The notes beneath the pieces were generated by a model that worked only from the letters and a program-made list of their open reading frames with translations, did not search any database and was not told the DNA's origin. A stretch of DNA of 64,000 bases from DASQPR01 sp963797675 (GTDB lineage Bacteria > Actinomycetota > Actinomycetes > Mycobacteriales > Micromonosporaceae): assembly GCA_963797675.1 (NCBI GenBank), contig CAWCQQ010000002.1:186001-250000 (forward strand). Reading direction: 5' to 3'. Positions within the stretch are counted from its first letter, which is position 1. The number at the start of each line of letters is the position of its first letter. The translations under genes were made by a program, and so were the position numbers. This document shows, piece after piece, positions 55,276-64,000 of this stretch.

Positions 55276-55305
55276 CGACACACGCGGGTCTACGACACAC
55301 GCGGG
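55276..55305. repeat. 13-bp direct repeats in the topA leader
   Basis: CGACACACGCGGG occurs exactly at 55276-55288 and 55293-55305, a 17-base period, about 110 bases before the topA start. This could be a regulator-binding array. Confidence 0.6.
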
Positions 55306-55414
55306 GGATCGGTGATACGAGTCACGGATGCCTATGGGTGTACCGTGGCGCCGTCCGACGCCGCAACACGACGGCAACAACATGTAGTGATCGACAGCAA
55401 CGTAGGGGAGTGTC

Positions 55415-58243
55415 GTGCCGAGTCCGGTGAAGCGTCTGGTCATCGTCGAGTCGCCCGCAAAGGCGAAGACGATATCCGGCTACCTCGGGCCGGGCTACTT
55501 CGTCGAGGCGAGCTTCGGGCACGTCCGGGACCTGCCGCGCAACGCGAAGGACGTACCCGCCGAGTACGGGGGCGTCAAGTGGGCCAGGCTCGGCGTCGAC
55601 GTGGACAACGGCTTCGCACCTCTATATGTAGTGAGCGCCGACCGTAAAGCTCAGATCACGAAGCTGAAGAAGCTGGCGAAAGAGGTCGACGAGGTCTATC
55701 TGGCGACAGATGAGGACCGCGAGGGCGAGGCGATCGCCTGGCACCTGCTGGAGACGATCAAGCCCAAGGTGCCGGTCAAGCGGATGGTCTTCCACGAGAT
55801 CACCAAGCCGGCGATCCAGGCCGCGATCGCGAACCCGCGCGAGATCGACCGTTCGCTCGTCGACGCGCAGGAAGCCCGCCGCATCCTCGACCGGCTCTAC
55901 GGCTACGAGGTCTCGCCGGTGCTGTGGAAGAAGGTCATGCCGAAGCTGTCGGCCGGCCGTGTGCAGTCGGTGGCGACCCGGATCGTGGTCGAGCGCGAGA
56001 AGCAGCGGATGGCGTTCCGCACCGCTGAATACTGGGACATCACCGCGACGCTGACCACGCTCGCCACCGGCGACGGGCCTCGGACGTTCCCGGCCACGCT
56101 GGTCGCGCTCGGCGGCGATCGGATCGCGTCCGGCAAGGATTTCGAACCGACCACCGGCAAGATCCGCGGAGCCGTCGTCCACCTGGACGAGCAGGGTGCC
56201 CGGGGTCTCGCGGCGCGCCTGAACGGCCAGCCGTTCGTGGTGACGAGGGTTGAGGAGAAGCCGTACCGGCGCCGGCCGTACGCGCCGTTCATCACGTCCA
56301 CGCTGCAGCAGGAGGCCGCTCGGAAGATGCGGTTCTCGTCGGCGCAGACGATGCGAACCGCCCAGCGCCTGTACGAAAACGGCTATATCACCTATATGCG
56401 TACGGACTCGGTCAACCTCTCCGAGTCCGCGATCACCGCCGCCCGTACGCAGATCCGGGATCTCTACGGAGACGCCAGCGTGCCGCCGGAGCCGCGTCGC
56501 TACACCAGCAAGGTGAAGAACGCGCAGGAGGCGCACGAGGCGATCCGGCCGGCCGGCGACACGTTCCGTACGCCCGGCGAGGTCGCGAACGAGCTCTCCA
56601 CCGAGGAGTTCAAGCTCTACGAGCTGATCTGGCGGCGTACCGTCGCGTCGCAGATGACCGACGCGGTCGGCTCGTCGGTGTCGGTCCGGATCCGGGCCGT
56701 CTCGACGTCGAACGAGGAGTGCGACTTCGGCGCCAGCGGCAAGACGATCACCGACCCCGGGTTCCTGCGCGCCTATGTCGAGTCGTCCGACGACGAGGAC
56801 GCCGAGGCCGAGGACGCCGAGCGCCGCCTGCCGACGCTGACGAAGGACCAGCCGTTGAAGGCGGACGCGCTGGACGCGATCGGTCACTCGACCCAACCGC
56901 CCGCCCGCTACACCGAGGCGTCGCTGGTCAAGGCGATGGAAGAGATGGGCATCGGGCGCCCGTCGACGTACTCGTCGATCATGGGCACGATCCAGGACCG
57001 CGGGTACGTGTTCAAGCGCGGCCAGGCGCTCGTACCGTCGTTCACCGCATTCGCGGTCACGAACCTGCTGGAAATCCACTTCGGGCAGCTGGTCGACTAC
57101 CAGTTCACGGCCATGATGGAGAACGAGCTGGATGACGTCGCCGATGGCACCGCCGCGTCGATCGACTTCCTGACCTCGTTCTACTTCGGCGGATCGATGG
57201 GCGAGACCGGCTCGGTCGCCCGTACCGGCGGACTCAAGAAGATGGTCACCGAGAATCTCGGCGATATCGACGCGCGCGGCATCAACTCGATCCCGCTGTT
57301 CATCGATGAGGCCGGCCGGGTCGTCGTGGTCCGGGTCGGTCGCTACGGTCCCTACCTGCAGCGCACGCTGCCCGGTGCGGAGACGCCGCTCAACGAGGAC
57401 GGGCAGCCGCAGGACGATCGTGTCTCGCTGCCGGACGGCATCGCGCCGGACGAGCTGACGCCGGAGAAGGTCGACGAGCTGTTCGCGATCGGCGGCGGCG
57501 GCGAACGGAAACTCGGCGAGCACCCGGACAGCGGCGAGATGATCGTCGTGAAGACCGGTCGCTACGGTCCGTACGTGTCCAGCGGCGAGAAGAACGCGTC
57601 GCTGCTGTCCACGATGGCAAAGGACTCGCTGACGCTCGAAGACGCGTTGAGGCTGCTGATGCTGCCGCGTGTTGTCGGCAAGGACGAGGCCGGCGTCGAG
57701 ATCCTCGCGTCGGGGGGTCGCTACGGCCCGTACATCAAGCGGGGCGAGGACACGCGCTCGCTGCTGAGCGAGGAGCAGCTGTTCACGGTCACGCAGGACG
57801 AGGCGCTGGCGCTGCTGGCCGCTCCGAAGCCGCGTGGCCGGGCGGCCGCCAAGCCGCCGTTGAAGGACCTCGGTGTCGACCCGCTGACCGATAAGCAGGT
57901 CGTGATCAAGGAAGGCCGCTTCGGGCCCTACGTGACCGACGGCGAATCGAACGCGTCGCTGCGCCAGGGCCAGACGCTCGAACTGATGACGATCGAGCAG
58001 GCGTCCGAGATGCTGTCCGCCAAGCGTGCCGCCGGACCGGCCCCGAAGAAGGCCGCCGCCGCGAAGAAGGCGCCGGCAAAGAAGGCCGCTCCGGCCAAGA
58101 AGGCGACGCCTGCGAAGAAGACGGCGGCTGTGAAAAAGACGACGGCCAAGAAGACGAGCGCGGCGTCGAAGGCGGCCAAGGCGACGGTGACGGCGAAGGC
58201 CACACCGAAGAAGGCCGCGCCGAAGAAGACAACCACCTCATAA
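55415..58243 (+). CDS. topA: DNA topoisomerase I (type IA)
   Basis: This 942-aa enzyme relaxes negative supercoils. The TOPRIM domain starts 'RLVIVESPAKAKTISGYLG' and includes 'TDEDREGEAIAW'. The catalytic tyrosine is in 'YENGYITYMRTDSVNLSESA'. Instead of zinc fingers the C-terminus has about four 'GRYGPYV' repeats (type IA C-terminal repeats) and ends in an 80-residue Lys/Ala-rich tail ('KKAAPAKKATPAKKTAAVKK'), as in other actinobacteria, where the tail supports processivity and RNA polymerase contact. It starts with GTG 55415. Confidence 0.97.
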   Translation: MPSPVKRLVIVESPAKAKTISGYLGPGYFVEASFGHVRDLPRNAKDVPAEYGGVKWARLGVDVDNGFAPLYVVSADRKAQITKLKKLAKEVDEVYLATDEDREGEAIAWHLLETIKPKVPVKRMVFHEITKPAIQAAIANPREIDRSLVDAQEARRILDRLYGYEVSPVLWKKVMPKLSAGRVQSVATRIVVEREKQRMAFRTAEYWDITATLTTLATGDGPRTFPATLVALGGDRIASGKDFEPTTGKIRGAVVHLDEQGARGLAARLNGQPFVVTRVEEKPYRRRPYAPFITSTLQQEAARKMRFSSAQTMRTAQRLYENGYITYMRTDSVNLSESAITAARTQIRDLYGDASVPPEPRRYTSKVKNAQEAHEAIRPAGDTFRTPGEVANELSTEEFKLYELIWRRTVASQMTDAVGSSVSVRIRAVSTSNEECDFGASGKTITDPGFLRAYVESSDDEDAEAEDAERRLPTLTKDQPLKADALDAIGHSTQPPARYTEASLVKAMEEMGIGRPSTYSSIMGTIQDRGYVFKRGQALVPSFTAFAVTNLLEIHFGQLVDYQFTAMMENELDDVADGTAASIDFLTSFYFGGSMGETGSVARTGGLKKMVTENLGDIDARGINSIPLFIDEAGRVVVVRVGRYGPYLQRTLPGAETPLNEDGQPQDDRVSLPDGIAPDELTPEKVDELFAIGGGGERKLGEHPDSGEMIVVKTGRYGPYVSSGEKNASLLSTMAKDSLTLEDALRLLMLPRVVGKDEAGVEILASGGRYGPYIKRGEDTRSLLSEEQLFTVTQDEALALLAAPKPRGRAAAKPPLKDLGVDPLTDKQVVIKEGRFGPYVTDGESNASLRQGQTLELMTIEQASEMLSAKRAAGPAPKKAAAAKKAPAKKAAPAKKATPAKKTAAVKKTTAKKTSAASKAAKATVTAKATPKKAAPKKTTTS

Positions 58244-58371
58244 CACGTGGTACGTGCAGGAGCGGCTCCCGTGATCCACAAGGGGCGCTTTCGTTGATCC
58301 GGTAGAGATAACGGTGCCAGGGCGCTCAAATCCTTCCGCCTATCTGCCGGACGGTGAAGAGGCGGCAGCGG

Positions 58372-59634
58372 TCACACCATCGACGTCAGGCTCTCCGCAG
58401 CCGGAGACTTATCTGACTGTCGTTCCGCCGCCTGCTCTCGTGCCGCCGCTCGCAGGACCGGGCCGGCGAACGGCAGCAACGCGACCAGTCCGGCGGCGCC
58501 GGCACCGATCACCACCTCGCGCGGCGACGCGATCGACAGGAGCAGTCCGCCGGCGATCAAGCCGACCGTCATGGCGCCGTTCATCAGGCCGCCGAACAGC
58601 GAGAAGGCGTGCCCGCGGTGTGCGGACGGCGCGCGGCGGCCGATCAGCGTACCGGCGATGACGTTCTCGCCACCGTTCATGATCCCGCCGATGATCTCCA
58701 GGGGCACCAGCCATCCGGCCTGCGGCACGAAGCCCATCGCCAGTACGGTGGCGCCGGTGCCGCCGAGCAGGACGAGCATGAATCGGGCGTTCCGGGCGTC
58801 GTCCGGTTTCATCCGGGAGATCAGCGCGGTGCCGATGACCATACCGAGCACCCAGGTCGCGGTGATTACGCCATAGAACGTGCTCGACGCATGCAACGTC
58901 TGGCGTACATAGAACACGTCCACGACGTTGACCGCGATGAGCGCGGCGATCACGGCAGCCAGCAGGAACATGAACGGCCGGACCAGCGGATCGCGCCAGA
59001 TCGACCAAGCCGGACCGTCGACCACGACCGCCTGCGCCGGCTCCGAATTCGCCACGCCGCCCCGACGGCGTGTACGCAGCAGGACGGCGGCGACCGGGAT
59101 GGCGAGATAGGTCGCGGCGTCCACCAGCAGCGGCACGCGCGCGCCGAACTGGCCGACAAGCACGCCGCCGAGCACCGGACCGAGCAGGCTGCCGAGCATG
59201 CCGGCGGTCTGCATCAACCCGGACGCCTTGGCCAGATTGTCCCGGCCGACCATCGCCGGTGTCAGCGCACTGAACGTCGGTGACGTGAACGAGACCAGGA
59301 CGGCCAGCACAGCGACCAGCGCCACGATGGCGAAGACCGACGTCGCGTACGCCAGCGCCACGCACACGCCGACTTGAGCGAGCCCGACGACACCGAGGAT
59401 CAGTCGGCTGTCCAGCCGATCGGCGACCCGGCCGGCGATCGTGGCCAGCAGGATCGGCGGTACGGCGGCGGCCAGCATCAGCGCCGAGACGGCAACGCCG
59501 CCGTACCCGCGCTGCGCCAGGACGAGAGCGAGTGCGACGGCGGCCAGCATGTCGCCGCCGTTGTCGATCGCCCGGCAGGTGGCCGCGATATATACGTCAG
59601 ACCACCGCGGCGTAAACGTAGATGTGAAGGACAT
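58372..59634 (-). CDS. major facilitator superfamily transporter
   Basis: This 420-aa, 12-helix MFS protein has the loop 2-3 motif 'GRVADRLDSRLIL' and the segment 'VSFTSPTFSALTPAMVGRDN', common in the macrolide-efflux-like/enterobactin exporter branch. It is divergent from an ArsR-type regulator, with shared 9-bp boxes in between, one of which covers its codons 2-5 (59621-59629). This strongly suggests regulated efflux of an unknown compound. Confidence 0.9.
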   Translation of the reverse strand: MSFTSTFTPRWSDVYIAATCRAIDNGGDMLAAVALALVLAQRGYGGVAVSALMLAAAVPPILLATIAGRVADRLDSRLILGVVGLAQVGVCVALAYATSVFAIVALVAVLAVLVSFTSPTFSALTPAMVGRDNLAKASGLMQTAGMLGSLLGPVLGGVLVGQFGARVPLLVDAATYLAIPVAAVLLRTRRRGGVANSEPAQAVVVDGPAWSIWRDPLVRPFMFLLAAVIAALIAVNVVDVFYVRQTLHASSTFYGVITATWVLGMVIGTALISRMKPDDARNARFMLVLLGGTGATVLAMGFVPQAGWLVPLEIIGGIMNGGENVIAGTLIGRRAPSAHRGHAFSLFGGLMNGAMTVGLIAGGLLLSIASPREVVIGAGAAGLVALLPFAGPVLRAAAREQAAERQSDKSPAAESLTSMV

Positions 59635-59682
59635 ACTTCGAAGTTACTACTTCACATCTCATGTGCGCAAGAGGATGTGAAG
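59621..59682. promoter_or_regulatory. operator array between MFS and ArsR genes
   Basis: GATGTGAAG occurs at 59621-59629 and 59674-59682 and inverted (CTTCACATC) at 59650-59658. A perfect ten-base palindrome ACTTCGAAGT lies at 59635-59644, immediately upstream of the MFS start. The array covers both expected promoters and fits binding by the divergent ArsR-type repressor. Confidence 0.65.
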
Positions 59683-59698
59683 CGGTATCTTCATAGTT

Positions 59699-60274
59699 AT
59701 GACCGCTGAACGCCAGGGACGTCTCCACATCAACGGCACCGCCGGCGTACGTGCCCTGGCCCACCCGGCGCGAATGGTGTCGCTTCAGCACCTGATGCGG
59801 GTCGGCCCGTCCACTGCCACCGAACTTGCCGAACTGGTCGGGTTGACGCCCAGCGCGATGAGTTACCACCTGCGGGCTCTGGAGCGCGCCGGGCTGATCC
59901 AGAATGCGGAGAGCCGGGGCGACGGGCGCGAACGGCTCTGGCAATCGACGTACAACGCCACCGGATTCCATGTCGAGACCCCGGACGACGGCAGCGAGGA
60001 GACCCGCGAGGTGTCGATCCAGCTGATGGAGGCCGCGATCACCATCGATGAGGTGGAGACGCGTCGATGGCTCGGTCGTTCGGCCGAACCCGGATGGCTC
60101 GATTACGGGAACTTCATGACCGCCACGGTCCTGCTTAACCAGGAGGAACTCGTCGCCGTCGGCGAGAAGATCTCGGCGTTGCTGGATCCCTATCGCAGCC
60201 CGAACCGTGAGGGCTCGGCGCCGGAGGACGCGGTCGAGATGCGCGCGCGTTTTAAGTGCTTCCCCACCGGCTGA
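59699..60274 (+). CDS. ArsR-family (HTH_20 type) transcriptional regulator
   Basis: This 191-aa protein has an N-terminal winged helix: 'ALAHPARMVSLQHLMRVGPS', recognition region 'TELAELVGLTPSAMSYHLRA' and wing 'GDGRERLWQS'. The C-terminal half is helical with no obvious metal-binding cysteines, so a small organic ligand is more likely than a metal. It is divergent from the MFS gene, 64 bases between starts, and probably represses both genes through the 9-bp boxes. Confidence 0.9.
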   Translation: MTAERQGRLHINGTAGVRALAHPARMVSLQHLMRVGPSTATELAELVGLTPSAMSYHLRALERAGLIQNAESRGDGRERLWQSTYNATGFHVETPDDGSEETREVSIQLMEAAITIDEVETRRWLGRSAEPGWLDYGNFMTATVLLNQEELVAVGEKISALLDPYRSPNREGSAPEDAVEMRARFKCFPTG

Positions 60275-60420
60275 GAGCGAGTAAGGTGGACGCTTCCGCG
60301 TGCTTACCAGCGCGCGAGGGCACAGCCGGCACGTACCGTGTCTCGACGTAGACCGAAACGAGCGCCGGGCGGCCTGTGGTTGCCGTTCACGATCACTGAC
60401 CCAAGGTGATGACGCACGCC

Positions 60421-62490
60421 ATGACGACCGTACCCACCGATCTTGATCAAGAACTGACTGTCGAACGCACTCACCTCACCTCGTCCCGCGCGGCGCTCGC
60501 GCGCATGCGGGAACGAGCCGAAGTCCTCTTTGCCGGCGGCGACAAGGTGGCCGGCGATCCGTTCGCCGCGGAGAGCCTCGGCCGCCAACTGGCCCGCCGC
60601 ATCGCCGAACTCGCCGACGATCCGGCCGCGCCGCTGTTCTTCGGGCGCCTGAACTTCGGCCCCGACTCCGACGAACACGCCGGAAACGACTACCACATCG
60701 GCCGCCGCCACGTCGTCGACGACCGCGGCGAGCCGATGATCCTCGACTGGCGCGCGCCGCTGTCCCGGTCGTTCTACCGCGCCAGCGTGCGCGATCCGCA
60801 GGGGGTCGCGGTCCGCCGCCGGTTCGGCTGGAGTTACTCCAGGGGTACGCCCGATCCAGCCGGCTCCACCCGCGTCGCGATCACCGCAATACTGACGTCC
60901 TTCGAAGACGAGCACCTCAACCTGGGCGAGGAACTCGGCACCAACTCCAAGGTGCTGACCAGCGAAATCGAGCGCCCGCGCGTCGGACCGATGCGTGACA
61001 TCGTGGCAACCATCCAGCCGGAGCAGGACGAACTCGTCCGAGCCGATCTGGACGCCTCGCTCTGCGTCCAGGGCGCGCCGGGCACCGGGAAGACCGCGGT
61101 CGGGCTGCACCGGGCGGCCTATCTGCTGTACGTCTATCGCGAGCGCCTCCGCCGCGCCGGTGTGCTGATCGTCGGGCCGAACCGCGCGTTCCTGCACTAC
61201 ATCTCGGCGGTCCTGCCCGCGCTGGGCGAGATCGACGTGACGCAGTCGACCGTGGAGGACCTGCTGGCGACCGTGCCTACCAGCATCGACGCCGCCGAGG
61301 CGGCCGCCGTGAAGCACGATGCCCGGATGGCCGATGTGCTGTCGCGGGCGCTCAAGGTGCAGGTCGGGAAGCCGACCGTGCCGATGGAGGTGTCCGACGG
61401 GTCGCACAGGTGGCGGATCTCGATCGACGCGCTGCGCCGGATCGTCGATGACGTACGCCGGGAAGATCCCCCGTACGCGATCGGGCGGGAACGGGTCCGC
61501 TCGCGCGTCGTCGGCATGCTGCAACGCCAGTCGGAGGCGAGGCGGGCCGAATCACCGAGCGATGCCTGGCTGCGCCGGATGGCCCGGAGCGTGCCGGTGG
61601 CCTCGTTCGTCGATCAGGTATGGCCGGCCATCACGCCGGAGTCGTTGGTGTATCGGCTGCTGAGCGACGCCGACGTGCTCGCCACGGCGGCCGACGGCAT
61701 CCTGGACGCAGACGAGCAGGCGGCGATCGGATGGACGAAGGCGCCTCGATCGCACAAGGCGGCGAAATGGTCGGTGGCCGACGCCGTCCTGATCGATGAG
61801 GCGGCCGGCCTGATCGAACGTCCCGGCGGGTACGGGCACGTGGTCATCGACGAGGCGCAGGATCTGTCGCCGATGCAGTGCCGCGCGATCGCGCGCCGTA
61901 GCGAGCACGGATCGATCACGCTCCTCGGTGACCTGGCCCAGGGTACGGCGCCGTGGGCCGCACGGGACTGGCGGACGTCGCTCGCGCACATGGGCAAGCC
62001 GGACGCGCCGGTGGTGCCGTTGACGACCGGATTCCGGGTGCCGGCGTCGATCCTGGCGCTCGCAAACCGGATGCTTCCGTCGCTCGAGGTGGACGTACCG
62101 CCGGCCACGTCGCTGCGACACGATGGTGAGCTGGGCGTACACCTGGTTGATGATCTTTATGCGGCGACGGTGTCGGAGTGTCGCGCGGCGCTCACGATCG
62201 AGGGTTCGGTCGGTGTGATCGCGCCGGACGCGCTGGTGGCGCGGCTGTCGGCGGCGCTCGCGGACGCCGGGATCGCGAGCGGCGATGCGGACGACGATCA
62301 GCGCGTGAGCGTGCTGCCGGCGACGGTTGCGAAGGGTCTCGAATATGACCATGTGATCGTCGTCGAGCCGGCCGACATCGTGGCGGCCGAGGAGCGCGGT
62401 CTCAACCGGCTTTACGTCGTGCTGACCCGTGCCGTGTCGCGGCTGTCGATCATCCACATCAAGCCGCTGCCGCCGCAGATCCTGGGCTGA
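60421..62490 (+). CDS. helD: HelD-type RNA-polymerase-associated SF1 helicase
   Basis: This protein of about 689 aa matches actinobacterial HelD/HelR. It has an N-terminal coiled arm (residues 10-65), the linker 'PMILDWRAPLSRSFYRAS', Walker A 'CVQGAPGTGKTAVGLHRAAY', Walker B 'HVVIDEAQDLSPMQ', 'ITLLGDLAQGTAPWAA', and the closing motifs 'GLEYDHVIVVEP' and 'NRLYVVLTRAVSRLSI'. HelD removes RNA polymerase from stalled complexes, and some actinobacterial members protect against rifamycins. Start choice is uncertain: GTG 60406, ATG 60409 and ATG 60421 are all in frame; the last has GGTGA at acceptable spacing. Confidence 0.92.
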   Translation: MTTVPTDLDQELTVERTHLTSSRAALARMRERAEVLFAGGDKVAGDPFAAESLGRQLARRIAELADDPAAPLFFGRLNFGPDSDEHAGNDYHIGRRHVVDDRGEPMILDWRAPLSRSFYRASVRDPQGVAVRRRFGWSYSRGTPDPAGSTRVAITAILTSFEDEHLNLGEELGTNSKVLTSEIERPRVGPMRDIVATIQPEQDELVRADLDASLCVQGAPGTGKTAVGLHRAAYLLYVYRERLRRAGVLIVGPNRAFLHYISAVLPALGEIDVTQSTVEDLLATVPTSIDAAEAAAVKHDARMADVLSRALKVQVGKPTVPMEVSDGSHRWRISIDALRRIVDDVRREDPPYAIGRERVRSRVVGMLQRQSEARRAESPSDAWLRRMARSVPVASFVDQVWPAITPESLVYRLLSDADVLATAADGILDADEQAAIGWTKAPRSHKAAKWSVADAVLIDEAAGLIERPGGYGHVVIDEAQDLSPMQCRAIARRSEHGSITLLGDLAQGTAPWAARDWRTSLAHMGKPDAPVVPLTTGFRVPASILALANRMLPSLEVDVPPATSLRHDGELGVHLVDDLYAATVSECRAALTIEGSVGVIAPDALVARLSAALADAGIASGDADDDQRVSVLPATVAKGLEYDHVIVVEPADIVAAEERGLNRLYVVLTRAVSRLSIIHIKPLPPQILG

Positions 62491-62593
62491 TCGTCGTCCG
62501 TCGGTGATCTGCTGCAGTGCTGGCCTGGACCCGACTGGTGAACTGCTGCCGCGGGGCTTGGCCTGGGGTTCGTCGGGGCCTACCACTCTGGAC

Positions 62594-63433
62594 TCACAGA
62601 CGGTGCAGAGCGGTAGGCGGCCGCAAAGGCACCCAGCGGCGACGATCAGGCACGGATCTGCCCGGACGCACCGGCACGATGAGCGGACCGTTCTCGCCCA
62701 GGATCACCCGGACGTGCGCGTTGTAATGCTGCGCCAGCAGCGGCTCGGTCAGCACATCTGCGGGGGAGCCGCTGGCAACGACCGAGCCGCCGGCAAGCAT
62801 CACCATCCGGTCCGCATATTCGCCCGCGATCGACAGGTCATGCATCGTCGCGACCACCGTCAGACTGTGGTCGCGACGTAGCGCGTCGACGAGTTCCAGC
62901 ACGTCCTGCTGGTGTCCGATGTCGAGCGCCGAGGTCGGCTCGTCGAGCAGCAACAGCCGGGCGCCCTGTGCAAGGGCCCGCGCGAGGTAGACCCGCTGCC
63001 GCTCGCCGCCGGACATCGAATCGAGCCGGCGCGATGCGAATCCATGCAGGTCAAGGCGTTCCAGAACGCCGAGGACCACGTCGATGTCGTGTTGTGACTC
63101 GCGGCTCAGCGGAGCGATGTACGGAGTCCGTCCGAGCAGTACGTAATCGAGCACCGCCATCGCCGGCGGCACGATCGGGTCCTGCGTGACGGTAGCGACC
63201 AGCCGGGCGCGGTCGCGTCGGGACTGTTCCCCGATCGCGCGCCCGAACAGGTCGATCGCGCCGGTAAAGCGCAGCAGGCCGCCGACCGCGCGCAGCAACG
63301 TCGACTTGCCCGAACCGTTCGGGCCGATGATCGTGACCCAGTCGCCGACGTCGACCTCGACGGACACGTTCCGCAGGATCTCGGTCCGCTCGATCTTCAC
63401 GCCGACGTCGCGGATGGACAGTGCCGCCGTCAT
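62594..63433 (-). CDS. iron-siderophore/cobalamin-type ABC transporter ATP-binding protein
   Basis: This 279-aa FecE/BtuD-like ATPase has Walker A 'IIGPNGSGKSTLLRAVGGLL', Q-loop 'TVTQDPIVPP', signature 'SMSGGERQRVYLARALAQGA', Walker B 'RLLLLDEPTSALDIGHQQ' and switch His in 'TMHDLSIAGEY'. The 'ALLGRTPY'-like segment ('YVLLGRTPYIAPL') is typical of iron-chelate importers. The ATG follows the permease stop without a gap, so the two are one operon. The substrate-binding protein is presumably upstream, beyond the window. Confidence 0.92.
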   Translation of the reverse strand: MTAALSIRDVGVKIERTEILRNVSVEVDVGDWVTIIGPNGSGKSTLLRAVGGLLRFTGAIDLFGRAIGEQSRRDRARLVATVTQDPIVPPAMAVLDYVLLGRTPYIAPLSRESQHDIDVVLGVLERLDLHGFASRRLDSMSGGERQRVYLARALAQGARLLLLDEPTSALDIGHQQDVLELVDALRRDHSLTVVATMHDLSIAGEYADRMVMLAGGSVVASGSPADVLTEPLLAQHYNAHVRVILGENGPLIVPVRPGRSVPDRRRWVPLRPPTALHRL

Positions 63434-64000
63434 CTATACCTGCTTCGACGTGCGCAGGATCACGATGAAGAACGGTGCCCCGAAGAACGCGGTGACCACG
63501 CCGATCGGGATCTCATTGGGCGCCGCGACCGTGCGGGCGCCGAGGTCCGCGAGCGCGAGGAACGCGGCGCCGAACAGTGCCGACAGCGGCAGGATCACCC
63601 GGTAGCTCGAGCCCGCCATCAAGCGCACGGTGTGCGGCACGATCAAACCCACGAACCCGATCAGGCCGGAGACGGACACCGCGGCCGCCGTCCCCAACGA
63701 GGCCGCGAGGATCAATATCAAGCGGGTACGCGCCGGATGCGCACCGAGACTCTGTGCCTCGTCGTCGCCGACCGCCATCACGTCAAGCCGGCGTCCCTGC
63801 GTCAGGATCACCGTCGCGGTCACCACGAAGAACGGCAGGAGCAGCACGACATCGTGCCATCCGGCGGTGCTCAGCCGGCCCAGGATCCACGAATAGACCT
63901 GCTGGATCTCCTGGATGTGCTGCTGCAGCACGTACGCCTGGCAGGCGCTGAGAAACGCCGAGATGGCGACGCCGGCCAGGATCAGTGTCGCCGGGGTGCG
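63434..64000 (-). CDS. FecCD-family ABC transporter permease (5' partial)
   Basis: This is the C-terminal 188 codons of an iron-chelate/vitamin B12 permease; the frame is open to the right edge. Segments 'GRRLDVMAVGDDEAQSLG', 'SLGTAAAVSVSGLIGFVGLI' with 'VPHTVRL', and 'EIPIGVVTAFFGAPFFIVIL' are the classical FecCD markers, the middle one being the coupling helix region. A GTG at 63931 is internal and not a real start. It is followed directly by the ATP-binding gene (TAG then ATG). Confidence 0.92.
   Translation of the reverse strand, partial: RTPATLILAGVAISAFLSACQAYVLQQHIQEIQQVYSWILGRLSTAGWHDVVLLLPFFVVTATVILTQGRRLDVMAVGDDEAQSLGAHPARTRLILILAASLGTAAAVSVSGLIGFVGLIVPHTVRLMAGSSYRVILPLSALFGAAFLALADLGARTVAAPNEIPIGVVTAFFGAPFFIVILRTSKQV

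Noticed and set aside
60275..60420. Rifamycin-associated element upstream of helD
   Set aside because: I saw no convincing inverted repeat of that type in this gap, so drug-induced control is not claimed.

Overview
The window is high-GC chromosomal DNA from an actinomycete (Actinomycetota). It carries a 14-gene-type nuo operon with an acidic NuoG, a BldG-type STAS protein beside a proton-pumping pyrophosphatase, a Tad/Flp pilus cluster headed by an Ssd-type ATPase, WXG100 proteins with EccB/EccE, an ECF sigma/zinc anti-sigma pair, and many ATGA/GTGA stop-start overlaps. The run HAD phosphatase - ssd - tad genes - DEAD/DEAH helicase - (bldG, hppA) - hypothetical - topA, with acs nearby, resembles the corresponding Mycobacterium and Streptomyces neighbourhoods. 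I cannot assign a genus. No tRNA, rRNA, CRISPR array, insertion sequence or prophage was seen.

Layout. 1-14348: nuoC (cut by the left edge) to nuoN, encoding NADH:menaquinone oxidoreductase, followed by a trans-polyprenyl diphosphate synthase likely to supply the menaquinone tail. 15606-19027: IclR regulator, ECF sigma/anti-sigma pair, RarD permease, small YvlD-like membrane protein. 19047-25839: partial type VII secretion locus with eccE and eccB divergent around a 66-bp repeat, a WXG100 pair, a 771-aa double SseB-domain protein and a small partner; eccC, eccD and mycP are absent from the window. 25840-33780: alpha/beta hydrolase lacking the usual nucleophile, nhaA, acs, Fic-like protein, Pro/Gln-rich membrane protein, NAD-binding dehydrogenase-like protein, HAD phosphatase. 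34238-41818: VOC protein, two very large FtsX-type permeases, CtaG-like protein. 41966-46887: ssd and tad operon. 46923-55267: helicase, BldG-type switch, hppA, a surface protein, a lipoprotein. 55415-64000: topA, an MFS/ArsR divergent pair, HelD, and an iron-siderophore-type ABC transporter running off the right edge.

The most notable overall pattern is that several genes (nuoF 5' end, tadC, the last tad gene, the surface protein at 52981-53968, and more weakly rarD) regain a normal frame if one base is removed from a CCC/GGG run. This could be systematic one-base insertion error in the assembly or, less likely, real frame variation. The best regulatory signals are a three-copy 9-bp box between the ArsR and MFS genes, a 23-bp palindrome upstream of hppA, a hairpin that would enclose the nhaA ribosome-binding site and start codon, and a strong terminator after hppA.
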